19,767 bases of DNA from Desulfobulbaceae bacterium UBA2262 (GTDB lineage Bacteria; Desulfobacterota; Desulfobulbia; Desulfobulbales; Desulfurivibrionaceae): assembly GCA_002347185.1 (NCBI GenBank), contig DDXK01000020.1:768-20534 (forward strand), in the 5' to 3' direction. The notes below the pieces were generated by a model that searched no databases, had not been told where the DNA came from, and was given only the letters and a program-made list of their open reading frames with translations. A program made the translations under genes and the position numbers. Position 1 is the stretch's first letter, and each line of letters begins with the position of its first letter. This document shows, piece by piece, positions 9,848-16,917 of the stretch.

Positions 9848-10630
9848 TCATTGTTTGACAAAGGGCTGCCACGCCCCACGCAGCAGGGCAAGGGACGCCT
9901 CAAGGCGTTCCAGACTGTAAACCTCCAGGGTGACCACCCCCTCGAAATCGGCGGCGGAAAGGGCCTCTCCCAGGAATAGCGCCTCCCCGGCGTCGGCAAG
10001 GGCCTGATGGTCTTTCTCCCCCCGCACTCCATGGTAATGCAAATGGCGCACCTGGCCGAGCCTGGCCAGAGCCTCCTGCCGGTCGTGCCCGTGGCGGCGC
10101 AGATGGCCCCAATCGAGGCAGTGGCCAAAACCGTGCTCGGCCACCAGCGAACCGACAAGGCCAAAGGGATACTCGATATTCTCCACCCCCACCACTTTTT
10201 TTTCCGCTCCCAGGCGCCTGGCCAGCTCCGCCAGGCTGCTGTCCAGGCCTTCGCGCCACTGCGCCGGGGAAATGGCCTCTTCCCAGGCCAGATGCAGATC
10301 CCAGGCAATTGGGGCCAGGGGGGCAAGCTCGGCCATCAGCCGGCATATTTCCTCGATCCCCTCCTGGCGCAAAGAGTGGTCGGCAGCGCCCAGCCGGATA
10401 TCCGTGGGCAGATGGACCGTATAGACAAGGCCGTGCTCCTGCCCGAGGCCGATCAGGGCGGGAAGGTCGATTTCCTGGGGCAACCCGGACCTGGCGGCAC
10501 TCTCGAAAAAAAGAAGCTGGACAGCATCCACCCGCGGGGCGAGAATCCTGACGTTGCTGACAAGATCAGCCGGCATCACGAAGGAGGTAGCGCCAAGCCG
10601 CCAGGGATAACGCCCCTTTCCCGGCATCAT
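9848..10630 (-). CDS. cbiR: CbiR-like TIM-barrel protein, candidate cobamide-remodelling phosphodiesterase
   Basis: A 260-residue xylose-isomerase-like / AP endonuclease 2 family TIM barrel. The start YPWRLGATSFVMPADL followed by VDAVQLLFFES agrees with my recollection of CbiR homologues, which hydrolyse the phosphoester bond of cobamides so that the lower ligand can be replaced. Likely metal ligands at strand ends are E43, H73, H113, E150 (GVENIEYP), D173 and H176 (CLDWGH), H198/H200 (HLHYHGV) and E236 (TLEVYS). The neighbours cobT and cobS supply the resynthesis steps, which supports this role over a plain sugar isomerase. The start is set at ATG 10630, two bases after the previous stop and behind AGGGAAG; a second ATG follows directly. 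Without the context the call would be only sugar phosphate isomerase/epimerase family. Confidence 0.7.
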   Translation of the reverse strand: MMPGKGRYPWRLGATSFVMPADLVSNVRILAPRVDAVQLLFFESAARSGLPQEIDLPALIGLGQEHGLVYTVHLPTDIRLGAADHSLRQEGIEEICRLMAELAPLAPIAWDLHLAWEEAISPAQWREGLDSSLAELARRLGAEKKVVGVENIEYPFGLVGSLVAEHGFGHCLDWGHLRRHGHDRQEALARLGQVRHLHYHGVRGEKDHQALADAGEALFLGEALSAADFEGVVTLEVYSLERLEASLALLRGAWQPFVKQ

Positions 10631-10632
10631 CG

Positions 10633-11439
10633 TCAGCGCTTCCCTGCCAGCGACACCACTGCGCCGACCCGATCCTGACGGGCGAGGGAAATGGCCGGCA
10701 GCGGCCAATGAACCCCCCTCTCCCGCCGGATACCGGCAAGCGCCTGCCGCACCGCCTCCTCCGCCATCTCGGGCCGGTTGTTGGTTTCGCTGAGATGGGA
10801 AAGCACCACATGCTCCAGGTCGGCGTGCACTATCGTGGCCAGAAAGCTTGCCGCCTCGTGGTTGGCGAGATGGCCGGTCTTGCCGCGCACCCGCTGCTGC
10901 AGGGCGGGCGGATAGGGGCCTTGCTTGAGAAGGACCGGATCATGATTGCACTCGAGAATCAGGCCATGGCAGCTGCTCAGGCGATGCTGCATGAGCTTTG
11001 AGACCACTCCGGTATCGGTGCAGTGGCCAAGGAGCAGGCAGCCGTCATGGAGGAGAAAGCCCACCGGATCGGCGGCGTCATGGGAAACCCGAAAGGGATG
11101 GATCTGCAGGTCCTGGAAGATAAAGGTATCCCCGGTATGGAAGGCCTGCCATTTTGGCAGACTCCCCAAGGTCTCGCCGGCGGCGGCAAGGGTGGCCTCG
11201 TTGCTGAAGAGCGGGAGCCGATACCGGCGGGCGAGCACGGCCGCGCCACGGATATGATCGCTGTGCTCATGGGTGATGAGGACGGCGGAAAGGCTCCCCG
11301 CCTCCACCCCGATGGAGGCCAGGCGCTGCTCGATCTCGCGGCCGGAAAAGCCGGCGTCGATCAAAAGCCTCGTCCCCCCCGTCTCCACGAAAGTGCAGTT
11401 GCCCTTGCTGCCGCTGCCCAAAACACAGAAACGCATCAT
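10633..11439 (-). CDS. Metallo-beta-lactamase-fold hydrolase, WalJ/YycJ-like
   Basis: A 268-residue MBL-fold protein starting MMRFCVLGSGSKGNCTFVE, the YycJ/WalJ subfamily opening. The zinc motif THEHSDHI gives H57, H59, D61 and H62; further family pieces are FHTGDTFIFQDLQIHPFRVS, CDHDP-equivalent ECNHDP and VVLSHLSETNN. Homologues are thought to be nucleases or hydrolases linked to cell-wall control or DNA repair; the substrate here is unknown. The start is uncertain: the ATG at 11439 matches homologues but the bases before it are pyrimidine-rich with no ribosome binding site. An in-frame GTG at 11508 would add 23 residues. A short ORF ending two bases upstream may provide translational coupling. 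The stop lies two bases before the CbiR-like gene. Confidence 0.87.
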   Translation of the reverse strand: MMRFCVLGSGSKGNCTFVETGGTRLLIDAGFSGREIEQRLASIGVEAGSLSAVLITHEHSDHIRGAAVLARRYRLPLFSNEATLAAAGETLGSLPKWQAFHTGDTFIFQDLQIHPFRVSHDAADPVGFLLHDGCLLLGHCTDTGVVSKLMQHRLSSCHGLILECNHDPVLLKQGPYPPALQQRVRGKTGHLANHEAASFLATIVHADLEHVVLSHLSETNNRPEMAEEAVRQALAGIRRERGVHWPLPAISLARQDRVGAVVSLAGKR

Positions 11440-11441
11440 TT

Positions 11442-11522
11442 TCAGAGAAGGAAAGGATGAGAGGCCCAAGGGGTGGGTGGGAGCGAGCTCTTCTGGCCAG
11501 AGCGGCACAATCCTCTACGCAT
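11442..11522 (-). CDS. Possible 26-codon coupling/leader ORF between dut and the MBL gene
   Basis: Ten bases after the dut stop is GGGGAGGAAG directly followed by ATG at 11522. The frame starts MRRGLCRSGQKSS, runs 26 codons and ends in TGA at 11444-11442, two bases before the MBL start. The peptide is basic at first, then Pro/Ser-rich, and resembles nothing I know. It explains how the MBL gene could be translated without its own ribosome binding site. The gap between the purine-rich site and ATG is short, and chance is possible in so small an ORF. Confidence 0.35.
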   Translation of the reverse strand: MRRGLCRSGQKSSLPPTPWASHPFLL

Positions 11523-11532
11523 CTTCCTCCCC

Positions 11533-12003
11533 CTAAACGCCGGTATGACCGAAGCCGCCGTCCTGGCGGACGGTTTCGTCAAGCTTCTCCACCACCTCCA
11601 CCCTGGCCCGGAAAACCGGCGCCAGGACCAGCTGGGCGATGCGGTCGCCGCGCCGGATGGTGAAGGGCTCCTGGCCGAGATTGATGAGGCCGATCTTCAC
11701 CTCGCCCCGGTAATCGGCGTCGATGGTACCGGGACTGTTGACCACCGTGATGCCGTGCTTGATGGCCAGCCCGCTGCGCGGCCGCACCTGCAACTCATAC
11801 CCTGGCGCCAGGGCCACGGCAAAACCGGTGGGCAGAAGCCTGATCTCGCCCGGTGCCAGGATAAGCGGCGCGGTGAGCGCGGCCGCCACGTCCATGCCGG
11901 CGGCCAGCTCCGAATGGTAGGCAGGCAGGGGCAGGTCCTGATCCTCTTCCGGCCGCAGCCGGCAGAGGCGGACAGTGTGTTTCTGAGCTGAGTCGCTCAT
12001 CAT
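11533..12003 (-). CDS. dut: dUTP diphosphatase (trimeric dUTPase)
   Basis: Hydrolyses dUTP to dUMP and pyrophosphate, keeping uracil out of DNA and feeding dTMP synthesis. All five trimeric-dUTPase motifs are present in 156 residues: AGMDVAA (35-41), PRSGLA (75-80), GTIDADYRGE (92-101, with the catalytic Asp and the Tyr that excludes ribose), RGDRIAQLV (118-126) and GGFGHTG (149-155, the mobile phosphate-binding lid). The first ATG overlaps the stop of the M16 gene as ATGA, and a second ATG follows directly. GGAGGAGG lies just upstream, with spacing slightly better for the second ATG. Translation is coupled to the protease gene. Confidence 0.97.
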   Translation of the reverse strand: MMSDSAQKHTVRLCRLRPEEDQDLPLPAYHSELAAGMDVAAALTAPLILAPGEIRLLPTGFAVALAPGYELQVRPRSGLAIKHGITVVNSPGTIDADYRGEVKIGLINLGQEPFTIRRGDRIAQLVLAPVFRARVEVVEKLDETVRQDGGFGHTGV

Positions 12004-13265
12004 ACCTCCTCCAGATCCAGCGGCTGCCAGTCGACATCCCTGCTCCGCAAGGGGCCGAGGGCCGCCGCAAACAAAGGACGCTTCAACAGCCGGCCGGCCA
12101 GCGCGACGATCTCCTCTCCCCGCACCCGGTCAAAGCCGGCGGCGATCTCCTCGAAGGGGATATAGCGGCCGAAGGTCAATTCGTTTCTGGCAATGCGGGT
12201 CATCCGCGTTTCCATGTTCTCGGCGGAGAGAAAGATGCCGGCCTTGGCGTAACCCTTGGCATTGGCCAGCATTTCCGCCGGGGCGCCCTCCCTCCGCAGC
12301 CCCCGGATCTCGCGGGCGATGACGGCGATGGCCCGGTTGACCATGGCCGGATCCACCCCCAGGTAGATGCCCAGGTAACCACTGTCGGTGAAGGAGGAGA
12401 GATAGGAATAGATCGAATAGGCCAGCCCTTCCTTTTCCCGCACCTCCTGAAAGAGACGGGAACTCATGTTTCCGCCCAGCAGCAGGTGCAGAAGATAGAG
12501 GGCGTACCGCTCCTCGGCGACGATGGGCAGGCCGTAGGTTCCCAGCACCAGGTGGACCTGTTCGAGCTTCTTCCTGTAGATTTTCCGCACCGGCGCGAGC
12601 TGCTCGGGAACTTGCCGCCGTGCCACGCCCCCGCGCCCTGGTGCCAGCACCCCAAGCTCTTCCTGCCAGAGTCGACAGAATTCGCCATGCTCCACATTGC
12701 CCGCCGCGGCAATGACTACCCGCTCCGGAGTATACATTGCCTGCACGTAGGCGCGCAGCTGCTCCGAAGTCATGCCCGCCACCACCTCACGGCCGCCGAG
12801 CACGGTCTGGCCCAGGGGATGGCTGCCCCAGAGCCTGCTGGTGAAGAGCTCGTGGATCCGGTCGTCCGGAGTATCCTCCACCATGCTGATCTCCTGGAGA
12901 ATCACCTCACGCTCCCTGGCCACCTCTTCTTCAAGATAGAGCGAATCGCGGAAAAGATCGGCCAACAGCGCGACCAGCCTGCCCAGCTGGTCGTCAAGCA
13001 CGGTGGCGTAGTAGGAGGTGGTCTCGTTGGAGGTGAAGGCGTTGGACATCCCCCCCAGCATATCGAACTCCTGGGCGATCTGGCTGGCGCTGCGCGTACT
13101 GGTCCCCTTGAAGAGCATATGCTCGACAAAATGCGAGCTGCCGTTGTTGGCTGGCTCCTCGTCCCGGGCGCCCACATCGAGCCAGATCCCCACGGAAACG
13201 GTGCGTGAGGGGATTTTTTCCGTGATGACGCGAACGCCGTTGGCGAGGACGGTTTTCTGAAACAT
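12000..13265 (-). CDS. M16-family zinc peptidase (mitochondrial processing peptidase-like)
   Basis: A 421-residue inverzincin beginning MFQKTVLANGVRVITEKIPS. The zinc motif HFVEH gives H45, E48 (catalytic) and H49, with the third ligand Glu at about 125 in REREVILQEISMVE. The C-terminal half has LLGGNMSSRLFQEVREKEGL then AYSIYSY, with the Arg/Tyr region that closes the active site. M16B peptidases degrade small peptides; a member downstream of pnp is common in Deltaproteobacteria. The start was chosen by homology at ATG 13265; no ribosome binding site is visible there. An ATG at 13310 in frame adds 15 hydrophobic residues but sits right against the pnp terminator T run. The gene end overlaps dut by four bases. 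Confidence 0.93.
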   Translation of the reverse strand: MFQKTVLANGVRVITEKIPSRTVSVGIWLDVGARDEEPANNGSSHFVEHMLFKGTSTRSASQIAQEFDMLGGMSNAFTSNETTSYYATVLDDQLGRLVALLADLFRDSLYLEEEVAREREVILQEISMVEDTPDDRIHELFTSRLWGSHPLGQTVLGGREVVAGMTSEQLRAYVQAMYTPERVVIAAAGNVEHGEFCRLWQEELGVLAPGRGGVARRQVPEQLAPVRKIYRKKLEQVHLVLGTYGLPIVAEERYALYLLHLLLGGNMSSRLFQEVREKEGLAYSIYSYLSSFTDSGYLGIYLGVDPAMVNRAIAVIAREIRGLRREGAPAEMLANAKGYAKAGIFLSAENMETRMTRIARNELTFGRYIPFEEIAAGFDRVRGEEIVALAGRLLKRPLFAAALGPLRSRDVDWQPLDLEEV

Positions 13266-13310
13266 GGATGGCCCGCTTACGAAGAAGGGAGTGACAAGGA
13301 AAAAGCGCAT

Positions 13311-13349
13311 AAAAAAGGAGGAAAAAGAGTGTGGTTCTCTTTCCTCCTT
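13311..13349 (-). terminator. Intrinsic terminator of pnp
   Basis: On the - strand AAGGAGGAAAGAG (13349-13337) pairs with CTCTTTTTCCTCCTT (13329-13315) around a 7-base loop, with a two-base bulge, and ends in six T (13316-13311). It starts 40 bases after the pnp stop. The stem is purine/pyrimidine-biased and only moderately GC-rich. If it works, the M16-dut-cob unit needs its own promoter or depends on readthrough. Confidence 0.7.
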
Positions 13350-13388
13350 CCGATCAACACTGCCACCGAGCCTGAAAGGCCGGGAAAC

Positions 13389-15485
13389 TCAGGAACCGAG
13401 TTCCTGCATGGCCGCCTTGCGGCTCAGGCGGATCTTCCCGCGCTGGTCGATCTCGAGGACCTTGACCGTGACCGTATCGCCCTCTTTGAGAACATCGGTC
13501 ACCTTCTCGACCCGCTTGTTCTCGAGCTCGGAGATATGGACCAGGCCGTCGACCCCGGGCATGATCTGGACAAAGGCGCCAAAATCGACGACCTTCTGAA
13601 CCACGCCGGTATAAAGCTTGCCGATCTCCGGCTCCGCAGTCAGTTCGTTGACCCTGGCGATGACATCCTGGGCCACCTGGCCGTTGGGGGCAAAAATCGT
13701 CACCTTGCCGGAATCCTCGACATCGATCTTCACGCCGAAATCGGCGGTGATCGCCTTGATCATCTTGCCGCCCGGGCCGATGAGGTCACGGATCTTGTCG
13801 GGGTTGATCTGCAGGCTGAAGATCTTGGGTGCGTGTTCCGGCACCTCTGCCCTGGGGGCCTCGATCGCCATCTTCATCTTCTCGAGGATATGAAGGCGAC
13901 CGGCCTTGGCCTGCTCCAAGGCACTGGTCATGATTTCCTTGGAGACGCCCTCGATCTTGATATCCATCTGCAGGGCGGTGATGCCTTCCCGGGTCCCGGT
14001 CACCTTGAAGTCCATATCACCGAGGTGATCCTCATCGCCGAGGATATCCGACAGGACCACCACATCGTCCCCTTCCTTGATCAGACCCATGGCAATACCA
14101 GCCACCGGCGCCTTGACCGGCACGCCGGCGTCCATCAGTGACAGACAGCCGCCGCAGACGGTAGCCATGGAGGAAGAGCCGTTGCTCTCCAGGGTCTCGG
14201 CCACAATCCGGATGGTGTAGGGGAACTCGTCGTGGTTGGGCAGAATGGCAGAGATGGCCCGCTCGGCCAGCATGCCGTGACCGATCTCGCGACGGCCCGG
14301 AGCCAGACGGAAGCTGGTCTCACCCACCGAAAAAGGCGGAAAGTTGTAATGCAGCATGAACTTTTTGCGATATTCGCCGTACAGCGAATCCATCCGCTGC
14401 TCATCCTGTGAGGTGCCAAGGGTTGCGGCAGCCAGCACCTGGGTCTCACCGCGGGTAAACAGGGTGGAACCGTGGGCGCGGGGCAGCAGACCGGCTTCGA
14501 TGGCAATCGGACGGACAGTTTTGGTATCACGGCCATCGATCCGGATGCCGGTCTCCAGTACGTCGTTACGCATACGGTTGTATTCGATATCCTCGATAAA
14601 GCCCTTGATCTCTTTTTCACGGCCAGCGTAGTCAGCGGCCAGGGTAGCGACCACTTCCTCCTTGATCAGGCCCATGGCGGCGTAACGCTCCTGCTTGGCC
14701 TTGATCTTGTACGCCTGGGCAATCCGGTCGAAGGCCAGTTCCTGCACCTTTGCCTTCAGCTCCTGATCAGCAACCGGTGCGGGCACTGCACGCTTGGCAG
14801 GCGCAACCAGCGTGGCAAGTTTTTCCTGGGCTGCGAGGATCCCCTGCACTGCGTCCTTGGCAAAAAAGACCGCCTCCAGCAGATCTTCTTCAGAGACGAA
14901 ATCAGCTTCGCCTTCAACCATAAAGATGGCGTCCTTGCCGGCAGCAACCACAATTTCCATATCGCTGTTCTTCAGCTCTTCAGCCGAGGGATTGGCGATC
15001 AGCTTGCCTGCGACACGCCCGACCTTGACGCCGGCAATCGGTCCCTCGAAAGGAATGTCGGAAATCATCAGGGCGGCAGAAGCGCCGATCATGGAAAGGA
15101 TGGCCGGGTCGTGGTCTTCTTCAGCGGAGATAACCGTGGCCATTACCTGGGTGTCGCAGAGGTAGCCTTCCGGAAACAGGGGACGGATCGGACGATCGAT
15201 CAGACGGCAGATCAGGGTCTCGTCCTCCGAGGGACGCCCTTCCCGCTTGAAGAAGCTGCCGGGAATCTTGCCGCCGGCGTAGGTCTTCTCGGTGTAGTTG
15301 ACCGTCAGGGGGAAAAAGTCCTGACCCGGCTTTGCTTCCTTGGTGCCCACCACGGTCACCAGCACCATGGTATCGCCACTCTGTACCACCACTGCGCCGC
15401 TGGCCTGCTTGGCCATCTTGCCGGTGGAAATCTTGACCTGCATGTTGCCCACGGTCGCTTCAACCCTTTGTTCGTTAAACTGCAT
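13389..15485 (-). CDS. pnp: Polyribonucleotide nucleotidyltransferase (PNPase)
   Basis: Phosphorolytic 3'-5' exoribonuclease of the degradosome, in the cytoplasm. The 698 residues hold two RNase PH-like domains joined by a helical linker, then KH and S1 domains. Visible signatures are FFKREGRPSEDETLICRLID in the first core; RREIGHGMLAERAI and DILGDEDHLGDMDFKVTG (catalytic acidic residues around 484-492) in the second; KH loop LIGPGGKMIKAI (about 570); and S1 GKLYTGVVQKVVDFGAFV (about 620 on). The start ATG has AAAGGAG six bases upstream. Its 172-base leader has three stem-loops. Codon choice changes along the gene: the C-terminal quarter is rich in GGC/GTC/AGG, while the middle and N-terminal parts use more CGT, GGT and GCT. 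Confidence 0.97.
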   Translation of the reverse strand: MQFNEQRVEATVGNMQVKISTGKMAKQASGAVVVQSGDTMVLVTVVGTKEAKPGQDFFPLTVNYTEKTYAGGKIPGSFFKREGRPSEDETLICRLIDRPIRPLFPEGYLCDTQVMATVISAEEDHDPAILSMIGASAALMISDIPFEGPIAGVKVGRVAGKLIANPSAEELKNSDMEIVVAAGKDAIFMVEGEADFVSEEDLLEAVFFAKDAVQGILAAQEKLATLVAPAKRAVPAPVADQELKAKVQELAFDRIAQAYKIKAKQERYAAMGLIKEEVVATLAADYAGREKEIKGFIEDIEYNRMRNDVLETGIRIDGRDTKTVRPIAIEAGLLPRAHGSTLFTRGETQVLAAATLGTSQDEQRMDSLYGEYRKKFMLHYNFPPFSVGETSFRLAPGRREIGHGMLAERAISAILPNHDEFPYTIRIVAETLESNGSSSMATVCGGCLSLMDAGVPVKAPVAGIAMGLIKEGDDVVVLSDILGDEDHLGDMDFKVTGTREGITALQMDIKIEGVSKEIMTSALEQAKAGRLHILEKMKMAIEAPRAEVPEHAPKIFSLQINPDKIRDLIGPGGKMIKAITADFGVKIDVEDSGKVTIFAPNGQVAQDVIARVNELTAEPEIGKLYTGVVQKVVDFGAFVQIMPGVDGLVHISELENKRVEKVTDVLKEGDTVTVKVLEIDQRGKIRLSRKAAMQELGS

Positions 15486-15519
15486 ACTGTTCTCCTTTGG
15501 ATAGTGCGCTGGGGCCGTC

Positions 15520-15550
15520 GATACCTGGTCCGGCCACCGGACCAGCTATC
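15520..15550 (-). promoter_or_regulatory. pnp leader stem-loop, candidate autoregulatory element
   Basis: CTGGTCCGG (15525-15533) and CCGGACCAG (15537-15545) form a perfect 9-bp stem with a 3-base loop, extended past a mismatch by GATA (15520-15523) with TATC (15547-15550). It lies about 20 bases upstream of the pnp Shine-Dalgarno. In E. coli a pnp leader hairpin is cut by RNase III and used by PNPase to repress its own translation; this hairpin is in the right place for that. Confidence 0.5.
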
Positions 15551-15577
15551 CACGCCCCCAACACGGTTAATGAAACA

Positions 15578-15603
15578 GCAAAAGGGCCGTGCAGCCCTTT
15601 TGC
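15578..15603 (-). terminator. Perfect 10-bp hairpin between rpsO and pnp, possible leaky terminator
   Basis: GCAAAAGGGC (15578-15587) and GCCCTTTTGC (15594-15603) pair perfectly around a 6-base loop. On the - strand it is followed by TGTTTCATT, an imperfect T run. It could be a weak terminator/attenuator or an RNase processing site between rpsO and pnp, as at the E. coli rpsO-pnp junction. Confidence 0.5.
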
Positions 15604-15618
15604 GAACCTACTGATCAA

Positions 15619-15653
15619 GCGGGCACCAGCCGGTTAAGCCGGATAGTGCCCGC
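15619..15653 (-). other. rpsO 3' stem-loop
   Basis: GCGGGCAC (15619-15626) and GTGCCCGC (15646-15653) form an 8-bp stem, with an inner CCGG (15630-15633)/CCGG (15639-15642) helix closing TTAAG. It begins five bases after the rpsO stop and lacks a T run, so it more likely protects the rpsO mRNA end than terminates. Confidence 0.5.
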
Positions 15654-15657
15654 CTGC

Positions 15658-15924
15658 TTACCTGCGGATACCGAGACGCTCAATCACCGTCTTGTAGCGA
15701 TCCAAGTCTCTGGACTTCAGATAGTCAAGCATGCGACGACGCTGGCCGACCAGTTTCAGCAGGCCGCGACGACTGTGGTGATCTTTCTTGTGCACCTTGA
15801 AGTGCTCAGTCAGATAGGTGATCCGCTCGGTCAGGATCGCAATTTGCACCTCGGGCGAACCGGTGTCACCTTCATGCTTCTTGAAATTGTTAATAATTTC
15901 CTGTTTTTTTTCAGTTGCCAGCAC
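15658..15924 (-). CDS. rpsO: 30S ribosomal protein S15
   Basis: S15 binds the 16S rRNA central domain and helps form an intersubunit bridge. The 88 residues from the GTG at 15924 match the family length exactly. Landmarks are EGDTGSPEVQIAILTERI, LTEHFKVHKKDHHSRRGLL, LVGQRRRMLDYLK and the end YKTVIERLGIRR. An upstream in-frame ATG would add foreign residues. The GTG has AGGAGGAG about seven bases before it and gives the normal start LATEKKQEI. It lies 102 bases after truB and 172 bases before pnp. Confidence 0.97.
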   Translation of the reverse strand: MLATEKKQEIINNFKKHEGDTGSPEVQIAILTERITYLTEHFKVHKKDHHSRRGLLKLVGQRRRMLDYLKSRDLDRYKTVIERLGIRR

Positions 15925-16026
15925 CTTTAAGCTCCTCCTGTCCAGCATGGGTAATATGTGTCGAAACACTGAAACAAAGTAAAAGGGATAATTACATATC
16001 ACACCTTTACAACCGCTGTAAAGCAA
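15925..16026 (-). promoter_or_regulatory. AT-rich rpsO leader with hairpin; possible promoter/S15 control region
   Basis: This truB-rpsO gap is clearly AT-richer than its surroundings. It holds a perfect 7-bp stem CTTTACA (16005-16011)/TGTAAAG (16017-16023) and, nearer rpsO, a 4-bp stem GTGT/ACAC with loop TTCG on the - strand (15969-15958). Weak promoter-like pieces (TTTACT, TATTAC on the - strand) are present but poorly spaced. S15 represses its own mRNA through leader structures in several phyla, so such a role is plausible but not shown. Confidence 0.35.
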
Positions 16027-16917
16027 TTAACTCGTTACAAAGCCCCGTTGCAGCACCAGCTGCCCTTGCTGCTGCCGGGCCACTGCCAGCAGGGTCCCAT
16101 CGTCGCCAGTCAGGCAACAGCACTCCCCTTCGGCAAGCCCCGGCGCCCGGCAACCGTACGGCACCTGCCCGTTCCGCACCAGTCTGGCGCCGTCCTGTTC
16201 CAGCGCAATACGGGTCAGGTGAGCCAGCATGGCCAAGGGCGACAGCAGATGAGATGACAACTGCCCGGCAGCCACCAAGGCTTCCAGTTGCTCCACGGTC
16301 AACGCATCAGCCAGCCTGAACGGACCGCTGACGGTTCGGCGCAGTTCGGTCAGGCAGGCGCCACATCCCAGGTTCCGGCCCAGGTCGTCGGCCAGGGTGC
16401 GAACATAGGTGCCTCGTGAGCAGCAGACCAACACGCGGGCAACGGGCGGATCAAAGGCCACCAGCTCAAAACGCCGGATCGTGACTGGCCGGGCCGTCCG
16501 TTCCACCTCAAGCCCTCTGCGGGCCAGCTTGTAAAGCGGCTGTCCACCCTGTTTGACGGCCGAGTACATCGGCGGGATCTGCTCGATATCGCCGATCAAG
16601 GCTTCCATCGCCGTACGCAATCCGGTCTCCGTTACCATGGAGTAATCAGCCTCATGCAACGATGTGCCGGTGAAATCCAGCGTGTCGGTGGCCAAACCCA
16701 GCCTGAGCACCGCCTGATACTCTTTGATCCCCTCATCCAGAAAGGGAATCGCCTTGGTGCCCTCACCTACGGCGATCGGCAGCACCCCGGTGGCAAAGGG
16801 ATCCAGGGTACCGGTATGACCGACTTTCTTGGTGCCGAGAATCCGGCGCACACGATTGACAATATCGTGGGAGGTACAACCGGCAGGTTTGTCAATAATC
16901 AGAAATCCGTCTACCAC
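16027..16917 (-). CDS. truB: tRNA pseudouridine-55 synthase TruB
   Basis: Makes pseudouridine 55 in the T-loop of tRNAs. The 296-residue protein starts MVDGFLIIDKPAGCTSHDIV and carries the catalytic motif VGHTGTLDPFATGVLP with D39. Also seen are YSAVKQGGQPLYKLAR and CSRGTYVRTLADDLG (thumb and RNA-binding parts) and a C-terminal PUA-like domain. The start is a GTG at 16917 that overlaps the nrnA end by seven bases, with GAGG five bases upstream; no ATG is nearby. Codon use is less GC-biased than in the cob genes to the left. Confidence 0.96.
   Translation of the reverse strand: MVDGFLIIDKPAGCTSHDIVNRVRRILGTKKVGHTGTLDPFATGVLPIAVGEGTKAIPFLDEGIKEYQAVLRLGLATDTLDFTGTSLHEADYSMVTETGLRTAMEALIGDIEQIPPMYSAVKQGGQPLYKLARRGLEVERTARPVTIRRFELVAFDPPVARVLVCCSRGTYVRTLADDLGRNLGCGACLTELRRTVSGPFRLADALTVEQLEALVAAGQLSSHLLSPLAMLAHLTRIALEQDGARLVRNGQVPYGCRAPGLAEGECCCLTGDDGTLLAVARQQQGQLVLQRGFVTS

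Noticed and set aside
14472..15614. 380-codon + strand frame across pnp and its leader
   Set aside because: Antisense to conserved PNPase codons and running through the leader hairpins; no recognisable domain.
15925..16026. N-terminal extension of S15 from an upstream ATG
   Set aside because: The extension is not S15-like, crosses the hairpin leader, and the GTG at 15924 has a near-perfect AGGAGGAG and gives the standard 88 residues.
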